A stretch of 62,866 bases of DNA from an uncultured Collinsella sp. (GTDB taxonomy: Bacteria > Actinomycetota > Coriobacteriia > Coriobacteriales > Coriobacteriaceae), in contig CALBOJ010000105.1 of assembly GCA_937896835.1 (NCBI GenBank), positions 1 to 62,866 on the forward strand. Reading direction: 5' to 3'. Numbering within the stretch: the first letter of the stretch is position 1; each line of letters opens with the position of its first letter. Shown here one piece after another: positions 25,374-33,814 of the stretch. Both the position numbers and the translations under genes were made by a program. Under the pieces are notes generated by a model. That model was not told where the DNA came from, searched no databases, and saw only the letters and a list, made by a program, of their open reading frames with translations.

Positions 25374-25793
25374 TCAATGCCCACGATGCTTCTGCTTGCG
25401 CTTCAGCTTTCGCTGCTCGAAGCGCGCCTCCGCCTCATCCGCGCGACGCTGGCTTCTTGCTTGAGCCGACTCCCGCTTCATCGCTTCCCGCTGTGCCGCG
25501 AGAGCTTGCTGCGCCTTGGTGCTCATCGCTGGCTGCTTGAGGGCTTTCGCCGCCTCGCGAGCACGCCGCTTGGGGTTCTTCGCGGGCTTGCTTGCCTCAG
25601 CCGGTTCGCCACCGAAGAATGAGAACTTCTCCCATTTGCTTGTAACGAATTGCAGAATCTCCTCATCGGACGGCTCCGCGCCGAAGACGAAGCGGGCGAC
25701 GCCGTATCTGCCGTCCTCGACATGCTCCGCCAGCCCGACCCAGAATTGGCCGTCATGATATACGGTCAGGGTGGACGACACGCTGATCTGCAT
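25374..25793 (-). CDS. yjdF: YjdF family protein (DUF2992)
   Basis: A 139-residue protein. The N-terminal half (SSTLTVYHDGQFWVGLAEHV, then GRYGVARFVFGAEPSDEEIL) is the conserved YjdF core; the C-terminal half is lysine/arginine-rich (KAQQALAAQREAMKRESAQA ... FEQRKLKRKQKHRGH). The biochemical role is not settled; expression in other bacteria is governed by an RNA that senses azaaromatic compounds. The ATG at 25793 follows AAAGGAGG; the longer frame upstream is the leader RNA. Two other partial copies, a C-terminal relic at 77-151 and an orphan leader at 16850, indicate this unit has moved or recombined within the region. Confidence 0.85.
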   Translation of the reverse strand: MQISVSSTLTVYHDGQFWVGLAEHVEDGRYGVARFVFGAEPSDEEILQFVTSKWEKFSFFGGEPAEASKPAKNPKRRAREAAKALKQPAMSTKAQQALAAQREAMKRESAQARSQRRADEAEARFEQRKLKRKQKHRGH

Positions 25794-25799
25794 GGTTGG

Positions 25800-25914
25800 C
25801 TCCTCCTTTATGTAGATAACCATGCAGAGAAGGGACAACCAAGGAGGCAGGTTACTGATGCGGACATCCGCACGCCCACGACTACCCGACGGGGACTGTG
25901 TTTTCATCTCTGAT
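25800..25914 (-). ncRNA. yjdF riboswitch
   Basis: The leader runs from an extended -10 element (TGCTACAAT, TACAAT at 25921-25926) to the start codon. It holds GTCGGGTAGTCGTGGGCGTG and CATCAGTAACCTGCCTCC blocks that are conserved in the second copy at 16850-16968 while flanking sequence is not. Position in front of yjdF and strong conservation support the yjdF motif RNA. I did not fold it in full, so boundaries are approximate. Confidence 0.7.
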
Positions 25915-26009
25915 GGCCGCATTGTAGCACGCGTGAATGCGCCCGGCATCGCTGCTGACATGGCGCGACTGGGAATTGCTCCTCGATGCGTCCCTGTGCA
26001 TATTGTCTT

Positions 26010-26090
26010 CTCGGTTTCGAAACTTTAAAAAAATTCAAGTTTCGAAACCGAGGAGGACCGAATGATGGCTTGGGTAGACCGCAATACGTA
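26010..26090 (+). pseudogene. DUF4143 ATPase 5' end: promoter inverted repeat and first codons
   Basis: Sixteen-base arms CTCGGTTTCGAAACTT (26010-26025) and AAGTTTCGAAACCGAG (26037-26052) precede GAGGACCGA and two ATGs, then AWVDRNT-stop. The same arrangement at 29192-29260 leads into MMTWVDRNAYMERLW. The frame dies after eight codons here. Up to 26370 the sequence is repeat-like debris (a segment at 26300 resembles 7340). Confidence 0.55.
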
Positions 26091-26371
26091 GGAAGTTTCG
26101 CCATCGCCTATGCTGAACACGAGGTCGTCTTCCTCCAATCCGATCAGGCTGACCGAGCAATCAGCACCTGGATCGACATCCCCTGCGCATGAACCCGCTT
26201 ATGCGTACAAACGAGGGCTACAAGGGCATGACCGCGCAGGAAGCGCTTGGGGTAGCGAACGGGGCCGAGCATCGCCCTGCGCCGGCCTTGGCATCAGGCC
26301 CTCGCACTGGGCGGTAATCCGAGGATCGGGAGTAAGGATTTGCCCAGCATCGATAGTGCTCAGCTATACCC

Positions 26372-26851
26372 TTATTCCGTCTCCCTGCTCTTGCGGTATT
26401 CCGCGAGCCTGTCGTTCAATTCGCGGGTCTCGCGGCTCAGCTTGGCGTTGAAAGCAAGAGTGAGGACCGCCAGGATGGCGAGATAGACAACCGTGAAGGT
26501 AACCCACGCCCCGGGGTTGTCCGCGGAAACCCAAGCAAAGACAAACGCCAATGCACAGAGGGCTGCGTAGAGGCAAACGCTGAACAGCACCAGGCGCGCG
26601 GGATACGCCATCCGTCTGATCACCGCAGGCGTGAAGAACACGAACTGCAGCGCGGGGACGATGACGCACGCGGCGAGAATCGACCAGCAATAGTTAATGC
26701 CCTGTTTGGCGGTGTCATCAGCGAAACAAGTCCCTAATGCCAAGAAGGCTATCATGGCAACAGTGAAGCCGATACAGGTGCTTTTCACGAGTTGTCCGAG
26801 GTTTTCCACGGGCGTCTTTTTATCGGTGTCGATAATGTCCCTGTTAATCAT
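26372..26851 (-). CDS. DUF3021 family membrane protein
   Basis: A 159-residue protein with four predicted membrane helices (about 27-44, 56-75, 88-107 and 116-134) and a charged C-terminal tail. Length and topology, plus the gene order LytTR regulator then membrane protein, match the DUF3021/LytTR pairs of Firmicutes and Coriobacteria. In these pairs the membrane protein usually modulates or is controlled by the regulator. It starts 25 bases after the LytTR stop, so both are one operon. Confidence 0.7.
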   Translation of the reverse strand: MINRDIIDTDKKTPVENLGQLVKSTCIGFTVAMIAFLALGTCFADDTAKQGINYCWSILAACVIVPALQFVFFTPAVIRRMAYPARLVLFSVCLYAALCALAFVFAWVSADNPGAWVTFTVVYLAILAVLTLAFNAKLSRETRELNDRLAEYRKSRETE

Positions 26852-26876
26852 TTCAGTCTCCCTTCCTTCGTTTCGA

Positions 26877-27317
26877 CTACTTCAGGCCGAGCTTCGATTT
26901 GACGTCGGGCGCATACTGGCGCGAGATAACGACCTGCTCACCGTTTTCCAAGGTGGCGATGATCCTGCCGTTGACGTCGGGCTTGAGGGCGGTGATTGCG
27001 CGGAAGTTGACGATGCAACCTTTCGCGATGCGCAGGAAGTCGCAGTCCGCCAGGCGCTCCTCCATCTCGTAAAGGCGTAGCCCCGTCTCGAGAACCGTGT
27101 CGGCCGTATAAATGAACGTGTGCTTGTCGACCGACTCGATGAACAGGACGTCTTCTGCGCTCAGCACGCGCGTGCAGCCGTCGGCCGTGCCCGTCACCTT
27201 CCTGTCAAGCATGCACAGCCGAGCCGCTATATCAAGCACGCGGCGATCGGCCCTTACGCAGACGATCGTGACTTCTATATCTTGAGCCGCTTCTCGCTCT
27301 TCGATTGTGATCTTCAT
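26877..27317 (-). CDS. LytTR DNA-binding regulator
   Basis: A 146-residue protein lacking a receiver domain. Residues 45-144 form a LytTR domain: EDVLFIESVDKHTFIYTADT, then LADCDFLRIAKGCIVNFRAI, and LENGEQVVISRQYAPDVKSK, the expected FIExx-, FxRxHxSxIVN- and ISRxY-type motifs. The first 45 residues form a short beta-rich lead. LytTR proteins bind direct repeats near promoters. It is likely to control its own operon with the downstream DUF3021 gene. The 290 bases upstream to 27610 hold no further gene I can support. Confidence 0.85.
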   Translation of the reverse strand: MKITIEEREAAQDIEVTIVCVRADRRVLDIAARLCMLDRKVTGTADGCTRVLSAEDVLFIESVDKHTFIYTADTVLETGLRLYEMEERLADCDFLRIAKGCIVNFRAITALKPDVNGRIIATLENGEQVVISRQYAPDVKSKLGLK

Positions 27318-27609
27318 GCGTCCTCCCTTCGGATTGCTTTCATGCTAGCTGACGAAGATAGCTGAACCTTCGGCGTTTAACCAAGCTGCGCTGTCGAGGA
27401 ACCAAGATGCAGACTGGGCGAGCTGAACAGCAAGAGAGACCGCAGTCACGCACCCTCAGATCGAGCCCGAAACAGCAATCCTTGCCGCTCATGAACACCG
27501 GTACGTGAAACGCTATGCTCAAGAGCACTTAGCTCGAAACCCATCGCATGTAGCTATCGAATCCGGGACGCTGTCCGTTTGGCCGTGCACGACGACGAGC
27601 GTACAATAG

Positions 27610-27825
27610 GTGAATACCAACAAGAACCTGCCTTCCATGCCAACTCCGCCACCTGACGTGATGGACGATCCGATTGCTCTTCTGGATTGGCTTGAGAAGA
27701 ACGCTGACGGAATTACTGAGCAGGACTCCGAGGGCACTGCATTTCTTCATGTTGTCCCTATCGGTAAACCCTGCCCCCAGTTGGAAGCCATCTTGGACAT
27801 ATCGGCCTTGGAGACGGTGTTGTGA
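27610..27825 (+). CDS. small hypothetical protein, first of a coupled pair
   Basis: A 71-residue acidic protein (MNTNKNLPSMPTPPPDVMDD...) starting at a GTG with only weak upstream purines (AATAG). It shows a helix-rich middle (ALLDWLEKNADGI). The stop overlaps the GTG start of the next ORF by three bases, a strong sign both are translated. No family recognised. It could be the N-terminal part of a longer protein broken by a frameshift with the next ORF. Confidence 0.45.
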   Translation: MNTNKNLPSMPTPPPDVMDDPIALLDWLEKNADGITEQDSEGTAFLHVVPIGKPCPQLEAILDISALETVL

Positions 27826-27953
27826 CTCATATTAGCCTGTCTTCGCTCGACGGAGTCGGCGTTTACGTTAGCGCCGAGTTCGGGAGCACATTGAGGTCAT
27901 TCGCATTTCCCCATGCATTTGAAAGTGGAACCGTTGAACTCTTGGGTGAATAA
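27822..27953 (+). CDS. 43-residue ORF coupled to the previous gene
   Basis: The GTG start overlaps the previous stop (GTGA). The product, MTHISLSSLDGVGVYVSAEF..., looks like beta-strand protein rather than random sequence. Too short for a family call; it may be the continuation of the upstream protein. Confidence 0.35.
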   Translation: MTHISLSSLDGVGVYVSAEFGSTLRSFAFPHAFESGTVELLGE

Positions 27954-28014
27954 GCCGCCTGCGACGATTCTTTCGGTCATCGCTCTTGCACATCCCTTCT
28001 GATCTGCGGGAACG

Positions 28015-28321
28015 TAAGACGGTAAAGCCACTGGCCACGATTCACTTCGCTAGGCAAGCGCCAAAGAGGGAAAACAACCGTTTTGGCATCCCTTTTGAGC
28101 GGTTCCGGACCTCAAAGCCTTGCCGCTTTTGTCCCCGGGACAAAAATGAAACTGTGGGCTTGCGGTTTCGAAATAGTTTGCGAATTTGTCCCAGGGTTTG
28201 TCCCAAACGCGTACGCGAGGACGCACGGAGGGATTCGGCGGCAAGGTGGACAAAACCGACAGCCAAACTAGACCCAATTGGAATGGCGCCGCGAAAAACG
28301 AGCGTGAAAGAGTGGGAATAG
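28015..28321 (+). repeat. GCAAGCCACC / GGGACAAA repeat, degenerate copy D, KEWE-stop end
   Basis: It shares AAGCCACTGGCCACGATTCA, the TTTTGTCCC / GGGACAAAAA segment and a final AAAGAGTGGGAATAG with copies B and C, but much of the middle has diverged. Here the final frame (LDPIGMAPRKTSVKEWE) is open, without the TGA found in the other copies. Confidence 0.55.
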
Positions 28322-28340
28322 AACAGACGTTCGATTCTAT

Positions 28341-28390
28341 GTTATAATATCCGGCAATGGGCGCGGCGTCTTCCGAAGCCGCGCCCATTG
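28341..28390 (+). promoter_or_regulatory. promoter and leader hairpin of the GyrI-like gene
   Basis: A TATAAT box (about 28343-28348) is followed by a 13-bp stem, CAATGGGCGCGGC (28355-28367) and GCCGCGCCCATTG (28378-28390), then CTATATTTGG. It lies in the leader 52 bases before the start codon, so it might be an attenuator or a stabilising 5' hairpin. Confidence 0.5.
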
Positions 28391-28442
28391 CTATATTTGG
28401 TCGGATATCGACGGAACCCCAAGCTCAGGGAGGTTTGTTGCG

Positions 28443-29078
28443 ATGGCATACGATTTCAAGAAGGAGTTCAGGGAGCTCTACAGGCCGTCGGGCAAGCCGG
28501 ACGTCGTAACCGTTCCGCCTATGAGCTACGTTGCCGTGCGGGGCAAGGGCGATCCCAATGCCGAAGGCGGCGAGTACCAGAACGCGTTGCCGCTGCTCTA
28601 CGGCGTCGCATATGCCATCAAGATGTCGAAGAAGGGTCCGCGGGAAATCGAGGGCTATTTCGACTTCGTCGTGCTGCCACTCGAGGGCTTCTGGTGGCAA
28701 GACCGCGCCGATGGCGGGATCGATTACGCGCGGAAGGACGACTTCAACTTCATCTCGTGCATCCGTCTGCCCGATTTCGTCACTCGCGAGGACTTCGACT
28801 GGGCCGTTTCGGAAGCCGCCGCCAAAAAGAAGCTAGATTTCTCGGCGGTCGAGCTGCTAAGGGTCGACGAGGGCCTTTGCGTTCAATGCATGCACACCGG
28901 GCCTTACGACGGCGAGCCGGCGACCATAGAGGCCATGCGAACATTTGCAGCGGAACAGAGCTATGCCCCCGACTTCTCCGAATCCCGCCTCCATCACGAG
29001 ATTTACCTCTCCGACCCGCGCAAGTGCGCGCCGGAGAAGCTCAAGACCGTGATCCGTCATCCCATCAAGCCGATTTAG
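28443..29078 (+). CDS. GyrI-like small-molecule-binding protein
   Basis: A 211-residue stand-alone GyrI-like domain: KPDVVTVPPMSYVAVRGKGD opens the family, ALPLLYGVAYAIKM, YFDFVVLPLEGFWWQ and VQCMHTGPYDGEPATIEAMR follow in the expected order. Such proteins bind or hydrolyse hydrophobic compounds and resemble the effector domain of AraC/MerR regulators, here without DNA-binding part. GGGAGG lies eight bases before the ATG. Monocistronic behind its own promoter. The family is clear, ligand unknown. Confidence 0.85.
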   Translation: MAYDFKKEFRELYRPSGKPDVVTVPPMSYVAVRGKGDPNAEGGEYQNALPLLYGVAYAIKMSKKGPREIEGYFDFVVLPLEGFWWQDRADGGIDYARKDDFNFISCIRLPDFVTREDFDWAVSEAAAKKKLDFSAVELLRVDEGLCVQCMHTGPYDGEPATIEAMRTFAAEQSYAPDFSESRLHHEIYLSDPRKCAPEKLKTVIRHPIKPI

Positions 29079-29191
29079 CGAAACGAGCGATGCCGCGCGC
29101 TCCGAGTGCTCGCAATTGCGGGCCGGCGACAATTGCACAGGTTGTCCAGTCTTCCGGCGCGCATTTGCCCGGACCGATGGCGCATCGCCTT

Positions 29192-29406
29192 CTCAGTTTC
29201 GAAACTATAAAACTATTCGAGTTTCGAAACCGAGAAGGAGCGAATGATGACTTGGGTAGACCGCAATGCATACATGGAGCGGCTTTGGGCACTCGAAGGC
29301 AGCTGAAACATCAAAGTGATCACGGGGATGCGCCGCTCCGGCAAGTCCGAGCTCATGAAGGCGTTCTCGTCTTCTGTTGCTCGGAAGTTGCCGTGCCCTT
29401 TGAGAT
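29192..29406 (+). pseudogene. DUF4143 ATPase 5' end with promoter inverted repeat
   Basis: The inverted repeat CTCAGTTTCGAAACT / AGTTTCGAAACCGAG (29192-29206, 29220-29234) is followed by GAAGGAG and ATG at 29244. The frame reads MMTWVDRNAYMERLWALEGS, then a TGA, then NIKVITGMRRSGKSELMKAF, which contains a Walker A motif (GMRRSGKS). It ends abruptly near 29406. A nonsense mutation and a deletion have killed it. The stretch 29406-29565 shows a fragment of the EWE-associated repeat (TTTGTACGAGAGCGATAACA) and no gene. Confidence 0.65.
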
Positions 29407-29564
29407 AGAGGCTAAAACTCAAAGCCCTGAGTTTAGCTTTGTACGAGAGCGATAACAAAACCGCTAGCGACCGTGGTGGGTAAATGCGATGATATCAGCC
29501 GGGCCTGTCTTCCTGATTCACGCCTTTGTTGAGTCAACAGAAAACAACTAACGAGGAGGAGCCT

Positions 29565-30023
29565 ATGATTGGGCAAATCTATCATGTCGGATTGACCGTC
29601 AGCGACCTGGACCGTTCCGTGACGTTTTATCGGGATGTGCTGGGCCTTCGGTATCAGGGGGAGATCCTGATGGAAGGAAAAGAGACAGAGGCAATATTCC
29701 AGCGGGAAAACTGCAAGGCCCGGGTTGCTTATCTGAACGGCTCGGATCAGCTGCATATGCCGCCGGTGGAGCTCATCCAGTTCGTGAATGATGATGTCCA
29801 GCGCATCCCCATGGACCTCTTCACCACCTCCATTTCGGAGCTTTGCTTCTATACGGAGGATGCCGACAGGGCCTATCAAAAACTGGTGGAGCAGGGTGTG
29901 GAGTGCCTTTCCTCTCCCCAGGAATTTGATTTTAGGCAGGAGGGCTTTGGCCGGAGCAAGGCCTTCTACCTCCGGGACCCAGATGGAATCATATTGGAGA
30001 TCATGCAGCCGCTGGAGAACTGA
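29565..30023 (+). CDS. VOC family (glyoxalase/bleomycin-resistance-type) protein
   Basis: A 152-residue protein with the paired beta-alpha-beta modules of the VOC fold: YHVGLTVSDLDRSVTFYRDV at the start with the metal-type His at residue 7, a second module beginning SELCFYTEDADRAYQKLVEQ, and the closing FYLRDPDGIILEIMQP with the metal-ligand Glu. It probably acts on or binds a small substrate; which one is unknown. GAGGAGG precedes the ATG at 29565. Codon use and style are Firmicute-like, matching the methyltransferase block that converges on it. Confidence 0.85.
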   Translation: MIGQIYHVGLTVSDLDRSVTFYRDVLGLRYQGEILMEGKETEAIFQRENCKARVAYLNGSDQLHMPPVELIQFVNDDVQRIPMDLFTTSISELCFYTEDADRAYQKLVEQGVECLSSPQEFDFRQEGFGRSKAFYLRDPDGIILEIMQPLEN

Positions 30024-30035
30024 TCTTCTGTTCTG

Positions 30036-30072
30036 GCGCGGATCGCGTCCTGTGTCGGGATGCGATCCGCGC
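30036..30072. terminator. hairpin between convergent genes
   Basis: GCGCGGATCGC and GCGATCCGCGC form an 11-bp stem with a 15-base loop. No T-run, but it separates the VOC gene from the ZIP gene arriving from the other side. Confidence 0.5.
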
Positions 30073-30213
30073 GATTGATGCCGTGCCGGATGTGCCTATC
30101 CGTCCGGTCGGGAAGACAACATAGATATGCTTCCTATTTGGACTTTTGATATGCGCATAGCCCATGGTGGGCGTTCTGTCGGCGATGGTGGTGATGATGG
30201 TTAGTCGCTCGGT

Positions 30214-31014
30214 TTATCCCAGTGCCACGTCCAGCGCCATCATGATGCCGAAGCCCATAGCAAAGGCAAGCGTGCCAAGGTTGGAATGCTTGCCTTGGGA
30301 CATTTCCGGAATCAGCTCCTCCACTACCACATAAAGCATTGCACCTGCGGCAAAGCTCAGCAAATACGGGAGGGCCGGGACGATTAGCCCTGCGCCAAGA
30401 ATGGTCAGCACAGCCCCGATTGGCTCTACGATGCCGGAAAGCACACCGCCAACAAACGCCCGTCCCTTGCTCTCGCCCTCTGCCCGGAGCGGCATGGAGA
30501 TGATGGCCCCCTCCGGAAAATTTTGAATGGCAATGCCAATGGACAGCGCCAGAGCGCCGGTTGCCGTGATTTGCGCGCTGCCAGAGAGGGCCCCCGCGTA
30601 GACGACCCCTACGGCCATTCCCTCCGGGATGTTGTGAAGCGTCACAGCCAGCACCATCATGGTCGTCTTTTTGAGCTGACTTTTCGGTCCCTCTGCCTGG
30701 TTGCTTTTTGCATGGAGGTGGGGAATCAGGTGATCCAGTCCCAGCAGGAACAGAATGCCGATCCAGAATCCGACAAACGCCGGAACAAACGACAGCTTTC
30801 CCATCCACGCAGCCTGTTCCATCGCAGGAATCAGCAGACTCCACACAGAGGCCGCTACCATCACACCGGCGGCAAAACCGGTCAAAATGCGCTGCAGGAC
30901 ATCGCTGAGCTGTTTGCGCATAAAGAATACACAGGCCGCGCCCAGCGCTGTACCGAGAAAGGGGATCAGGATGCCGTAAACGGTTTGGCTCATGTAGTTG
31001 GCCGCCATTCTCAT
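30214..31014 (-). CDS. ZIP family metal transporter
   Basis: A 266-residue protein with about eight membrane helices. The metal-binding helix motifs are present: LAVTLHNIPEGMAVGVVYAG (HNxPEG in helix IV) and IAIQNFPEGAIISMPL (second xNxPEG, helix V), which define ZIP/ZupT transporters. The His-containing loop HLIPHLHAKSN sits before helix IV. It imports divalent metals such as zinc, iron or manganese. The ATG at 31014 overlaps the stop of the upstream gene (ATGA); the longer frame to 31128 is an artefact. It is the last gene of the methyltransferase block. Confidence 0.85.
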   Translation of the reverse strand: MRMAANYMSQTVYGILIPFLGTALGAACVFFMRKQLSDVLQRILTGFAAGVMVAASVWSLLIPAMEQAAWMGKLSFVPAFVGFWIGILFLLGLDHLIPHLHAKSNQAEGPKSQLKKTTMMVLAVTLHNIPEGMAVGVVYAGALSGSAQITATGALALSIGIAIQNFPEGAIISMPLRAEGESKGRAFVGGVLSGIVEPIGAVLTILGAGLIVPALPYLLSFAAGAMLYVVVEELIPEMSQGKHSNLGTLAFAMGFGIMMALDVALG

Positions 31015-31646
31015 ATCCGTTTCTTTTTGTACCCGCAGTCGCAGTAGGGCCCGCCGGAGGCCAGGGTATACTCGCGCACAAAATCCGTCACGCCGCCCGC
31101 TTCGCTCATGGTGTAGTCCAAATGGCACATGGCGGGTGTCAGGTCATAAAGTCCCAGCTCTTTCATCAGTGTGCAGATGCCGCACTTTGTAAAGCGCCCC
31201 TCATAGCCGCTGCCGTCCGGGTACTCGATGAAGTCCATATTCCACGAATACGGGTTGCGGTCGGCGGCTTTCAGAGTGGCAGTGGCCTTCATTCCGGCAA
31301 TATCCTTGGGCGTGAACTTTGACTTGCCACTTTGGCGGCAGAACCATTTCATCAGCAGCGTCATCTGAGCTTTCTCATAGTAGTCGGTAAGGCTTTCCAC
31401 ATCGGGACGGCGCGGCATGGAGAGGACAAACGCCCCCAGCATGGCGCAGCCAATGATGTTCATGCTGAACCGATCACCCTTTTCAAATTCGGGCAGCTTT
31501 GCGATGATCTCACGGTACTTCGGCTTGGCCTTTTCCGTGATCTTACGTGCGATGTCCGGGTCGTAGCCCAGCACCGCCGTCAGCTGCGCTTGAAAGGACT
31601 TCGCAAAGACTGCCCACATGGCCATGGGCATTCCCATCCAACGCAT
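31011..31646 (-). CDS. L-2-amino-thiazoline-4-carboxylic acid hydrolase family protein
   Basis: A 211-residue protein of the ATC hydrolase family: FEKGDRFSMNIIGCAMLGAF, MTLLMKWFCRQSGKSKFTPK and the C-terminal ICTLMKELGLYDLTPAMC followed by CHLDYTMSEAGG are characteristic. ATC hydrolases open a thiazoline ring on the way to L-cysteine, but most family members in gut Firmicutes are untested. The cysteine-rich C-terminus (CDCGYKKKRI) may bind metal. It overlaps the ZIP gene by four bases and starts one base after the stop of the upstream fragment, so translation is probably coupled. Confidence 0.75.
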   Translation of the reverse strand: MRWMGMPMAMWAVFAKSFQAQLTAVLGYDPDIARKITEKAKPKYREIIAKLPEFEKGDRFSMNIIGCAMLGAFVLSMPRRPDVESLTDYYEKAQMTLLMKWFCRQSGKSKFTPKDIAGMKATATLKAADRNPYSWNMDFIEYPDGSGYEGRFTKCGICTLMKELGLYDLTPAMCHLDYTMSEAGGVTDFVREYTLASGGPYCDCGYKKKRI

Positions 31647-31647
31647 C

Positions 31648-31980
31648 TCACTTCGCTCCTTTCCATTCTGCCAGAGTCCGGTTCATCCGCTTCTCAATGT
31701 CTTTCCGGGTCTGGCTGCACTCCTTGGAATACTTTTTTGCCGTCTGAAACGCCAGCTTTACAAACAGGCCGGAGCCAACCGGCAGCATGATTTTCAGCAT
31801 TCCCTCCGGAAAGACGAAGTGGGTGCCGTGAGCGCAAAGCCATTTTGCGGCCGAGCGGGCAAGCCGATCCTCCGGATCATCCCCGATCATGGCGATCACC
31901 GCGCAGCTCGAATCATCGGCGCACGGCCAATACGCGCCGTAGAAGCCGGAGGTCTCCACATCAAAGTGCAGGTGCTTCAT
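31648..31980 (-). pseudogene. acyl-CoA thioester hydrolase (BAAT-like) gene, internally deleted
   Basis: The 110-residue frame begins HFDVETSGFYGAYWPCADDS and contains IAMIGDDPEDRLARSAAKWL, the N-terminal part of BAAT-type acyl-CoA thioester hydrolases of about 300 residues. After WLCAHG it turns into an unrelated tail (KLAFQTAKKYSKECSQTRKD). The lipase-type GxSxG nucleophile and the rest are absent, so it cannot be an active enzyme. The fusion looks like a deletion joining two genes of the original cluster. Confidence 0.6.
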
Positions 31981-32825
31981 TGCTTCCCTTCAAATCCGAT
32001 CTTTACGATCTGCATGTCCATCATCCGGTCGCCAATTTTGGCAAGAAAGCGGAACAGACCACTGACCGACGGGTCTTTCAGGTCGTGGTAGCCCAACATA
32101 TACTCCCGGCTGGAAATACGCATATTCTCGCCCCACGGCGCAAGCTCACGCTCCGCGTCCGAAACGGCGAAGTATGCGCCCGCATCCTTGATTTCCGCAT
32201 CTTTCAGCCACGTCTTCAGCATCAGTTTCACCGCCTTTTCGTTGGCAGCGTCAAAGACAAGCACGCTGCCCGGAAAAGCGTCTGCCATGGCCTGTGCCAG
32301 TGTCATCACCTGGTCTTTCAGAAAATAGTAGAACACACCGGACGCAAAGAACACCGCACCGCCGGAGGCGTCGATTCTTTCAAACCACGACGGATCGTTC
32401 AGGTCACAGGGAATGTTCGCTTCCCGCTCTCTGGCGGGAAGAAGCTCATTCCGGATTGCGATAACATTCGGAAAGTCCAGATTGTAGATCCTGCATTTGC
32501 CGTTGTCACAGGCACGGCCGGTGCAGTCCAACCCGCAGCCCAGATTGACCACCGCTGCCGTGGGGTGCGTTTTCAGATAGTGTCGCACCTCATAGGCAAG
32601 GTCGTTCTGCCGCATGGCGACCTCAAGCGCGCCGAAGCGTTGTAACAGGCTGGAGGACTTTTGCTCCAAGGCGGAAAAATCATAATCCAACGCGCTCACA
32701 AGTTGCCGCACCGCCTCGTCCTGGTACAAACTTGGGTAAAGCTCTGAGCATTTTTTTCGCGCATACAGCGGAATGATCAGCGTTTCCTGCACCGTGTTCT
32801 TTTCAATTTTATAGCGCACAGTCAT
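31977..32825 (-). CDS. LCM-type class I SAM-dependent methyltransferase
   Basis: A 282-residue member of the leucine-carboxyl-methyltransferase (PPM/TcmP-like) group. AdoMet motif VVNLGCGLDCTGRAC at about 92-106, acidic ribose-binding IYNLDFPNV at about 112-120, and FFASGVFYYFLKDQV later. These enzymes O-methylate carboxyl groups of small molecules or tRNA bases; substrate unknown here. It overlaps the next gene by four bases (ATGA). A shortened paralogue lies at 33502-33813. Confidence 0.8.
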   Translation of the reverse strand: MTVRYKIEKNTVQETLIIPLYARKKCSELYPSLYQDEAVRQLVSALDYDFSALEQKSSSLLQRFGALEVAMRQNDLAYEVRHYLKTHPTAAVVNLGCGLDCTGRACDNGKCRIYNLDFPNVIAIRNELLPAREREANIPCDLNDPSWFERIDASGGAVFFASGVFYYFLKDQVMTLAQAMADAFPGSVLVFDAANEKAVKLMLKTWLKDAEIKDAGAYFAVSDAERELAPWGENMRISSREYMLGYHDLKDPSVSGLFRFLAKIGDRMMDMQIVKIGFEGKQ

Positions 32826-32876
32826 CCTCCTGTATCACCCCACACCCTAAGGTGCTCGTCCGCAAGCAGCGCCTTC

Positions 32877-33494
32877 TCAGTGTTGATGGTGTTTTCTCCC
32901 CGTCATACACAGCCAGCTTTTCGTCTTATGAATCTGGATGTCATTAAATCCGGCCTGCTCCAAATATGCCTTCAGCTCGGTATCTTTATAGATGGTCATG
33001 CCGCCAATGATATCCGTCCACTTTTTGTCTCTGTTTGTATCCCCGTTGCTTTCATTGCAGATCAGGAACGTCCCACCGGGCTTCAGTACCCTGTAGACTT
33101 CCTGAAAGCACTTTGGCAGATCCTGCCAGAAATAGACCGTTTCGAAGGCTGTGACCACATCAAAGGACGCATCCGCAAAATCCATTTGTGCCACACTGCC
33201 CTGACACACGGCGCAGCGTCCGTCCCGAATGGCGCGCTGATTTAGTTTTCGGGCCTTCTCCACGCTGATTTCGGAATAATCAATGCCCTCGACAATCCCT
33301 TGTGGGCAGTTCTTCAGCAATCTCTTGATGTTTGCCCCGCCGCCGCAGCCGCAGTCCAGCACTTTGGTATCCGGTGAGAGATGAAGGAATTTAAGTCCCC
33401 ATGTTGCCACAGGTGCATGCCCAAGATTCATCATGGAAACCATGATTCTGCCACCAAGGCCTACAGGCTTGCGGGTATTTTCGAAGAATGACAT
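32877..33494 (-). CDS. class I SAM-dependent methyltransferase
   Basis: A 205-residue methyltransferase with motif I VLDCGCGGGANIKRL (about 45-59), motif II acidic GIDYSEISVEKARKL, motif IV FDVVTAFETVYFWQDL and post-motif VLKPGGTFLICNESNG. This order and length match Methyltransf_11/25 enzymes, which methylate small molecules. It sits eight bases after the truncated LCM gene in the same direction. Substrate unknown. Confidence 0.85.
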   Translation of the reverse strand: MSFFENTRKPVGLGGRIMVSMMNLGHAPVATWGLKFLHLSPDTKVLDCGCGGGANIKRLLKNCPQGIVEGIDYSEISVEKARKLNQRAIRDGRCAVCQGSVAQMDFADASFDVVTAFETVYFWQDLPKCFQEVYRVLKPGGTFLICNESNGDTNRDKKWTDIIGGMTIYKDTELKAYLEQAGFNDIQIHKTKSWLCMTGRKHHQH

Positions 33495-33501
33495 TTTTGC
33501 G

Positions 33502-33813
33502 TCACTCCTTTTCCAGAGTGATGATTTTATTGGAAATATTCCGCACGGCAGGCAGCTTGTCCAGTAGCTTATAGATTGGTGAAAACGCCGCCATGCCCTC
33601 CGTCAGGCGATCCAGCACAATGGTGCGGGCAATAACTCCGCTGTACATGGCGGCATCCTTGTCGGCAAGGGAAAAATCGTAGTCCAGCTTCTCAATGATT
33701 CCCGCCGCTTTCGCATCGTGAATGGCGCCGCGTCCCCGACTCTCTTTTGCTCTTGCATAAACGGTTTGCAGCATGGTCTCCGGCACACCGGAGAGCCTGA
33801 TCTTTTCTTTCAT
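33502..33813 (-). pseudogene. LCM-type methyltransferase, internally deleted
   Basis: The first 68 residues (MKEKIRLSGVPETMLQTVYA, LDYDFSLADKDAAMYSGVIA, RTIVLDRL) are the N-terminus of an LCM methyltransferase. The AdoMet-binding centre is missing and the reading frame runs straight into a tail (KLLDKLPAVRNISNKIITLE) that resembles the family's C-terminus. A deletion of roughly 170 codons that kept the frame. Either a dead remnant or a small protein with a new role. Confidence 0.65.
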
Positions 33814-33814
33814 G

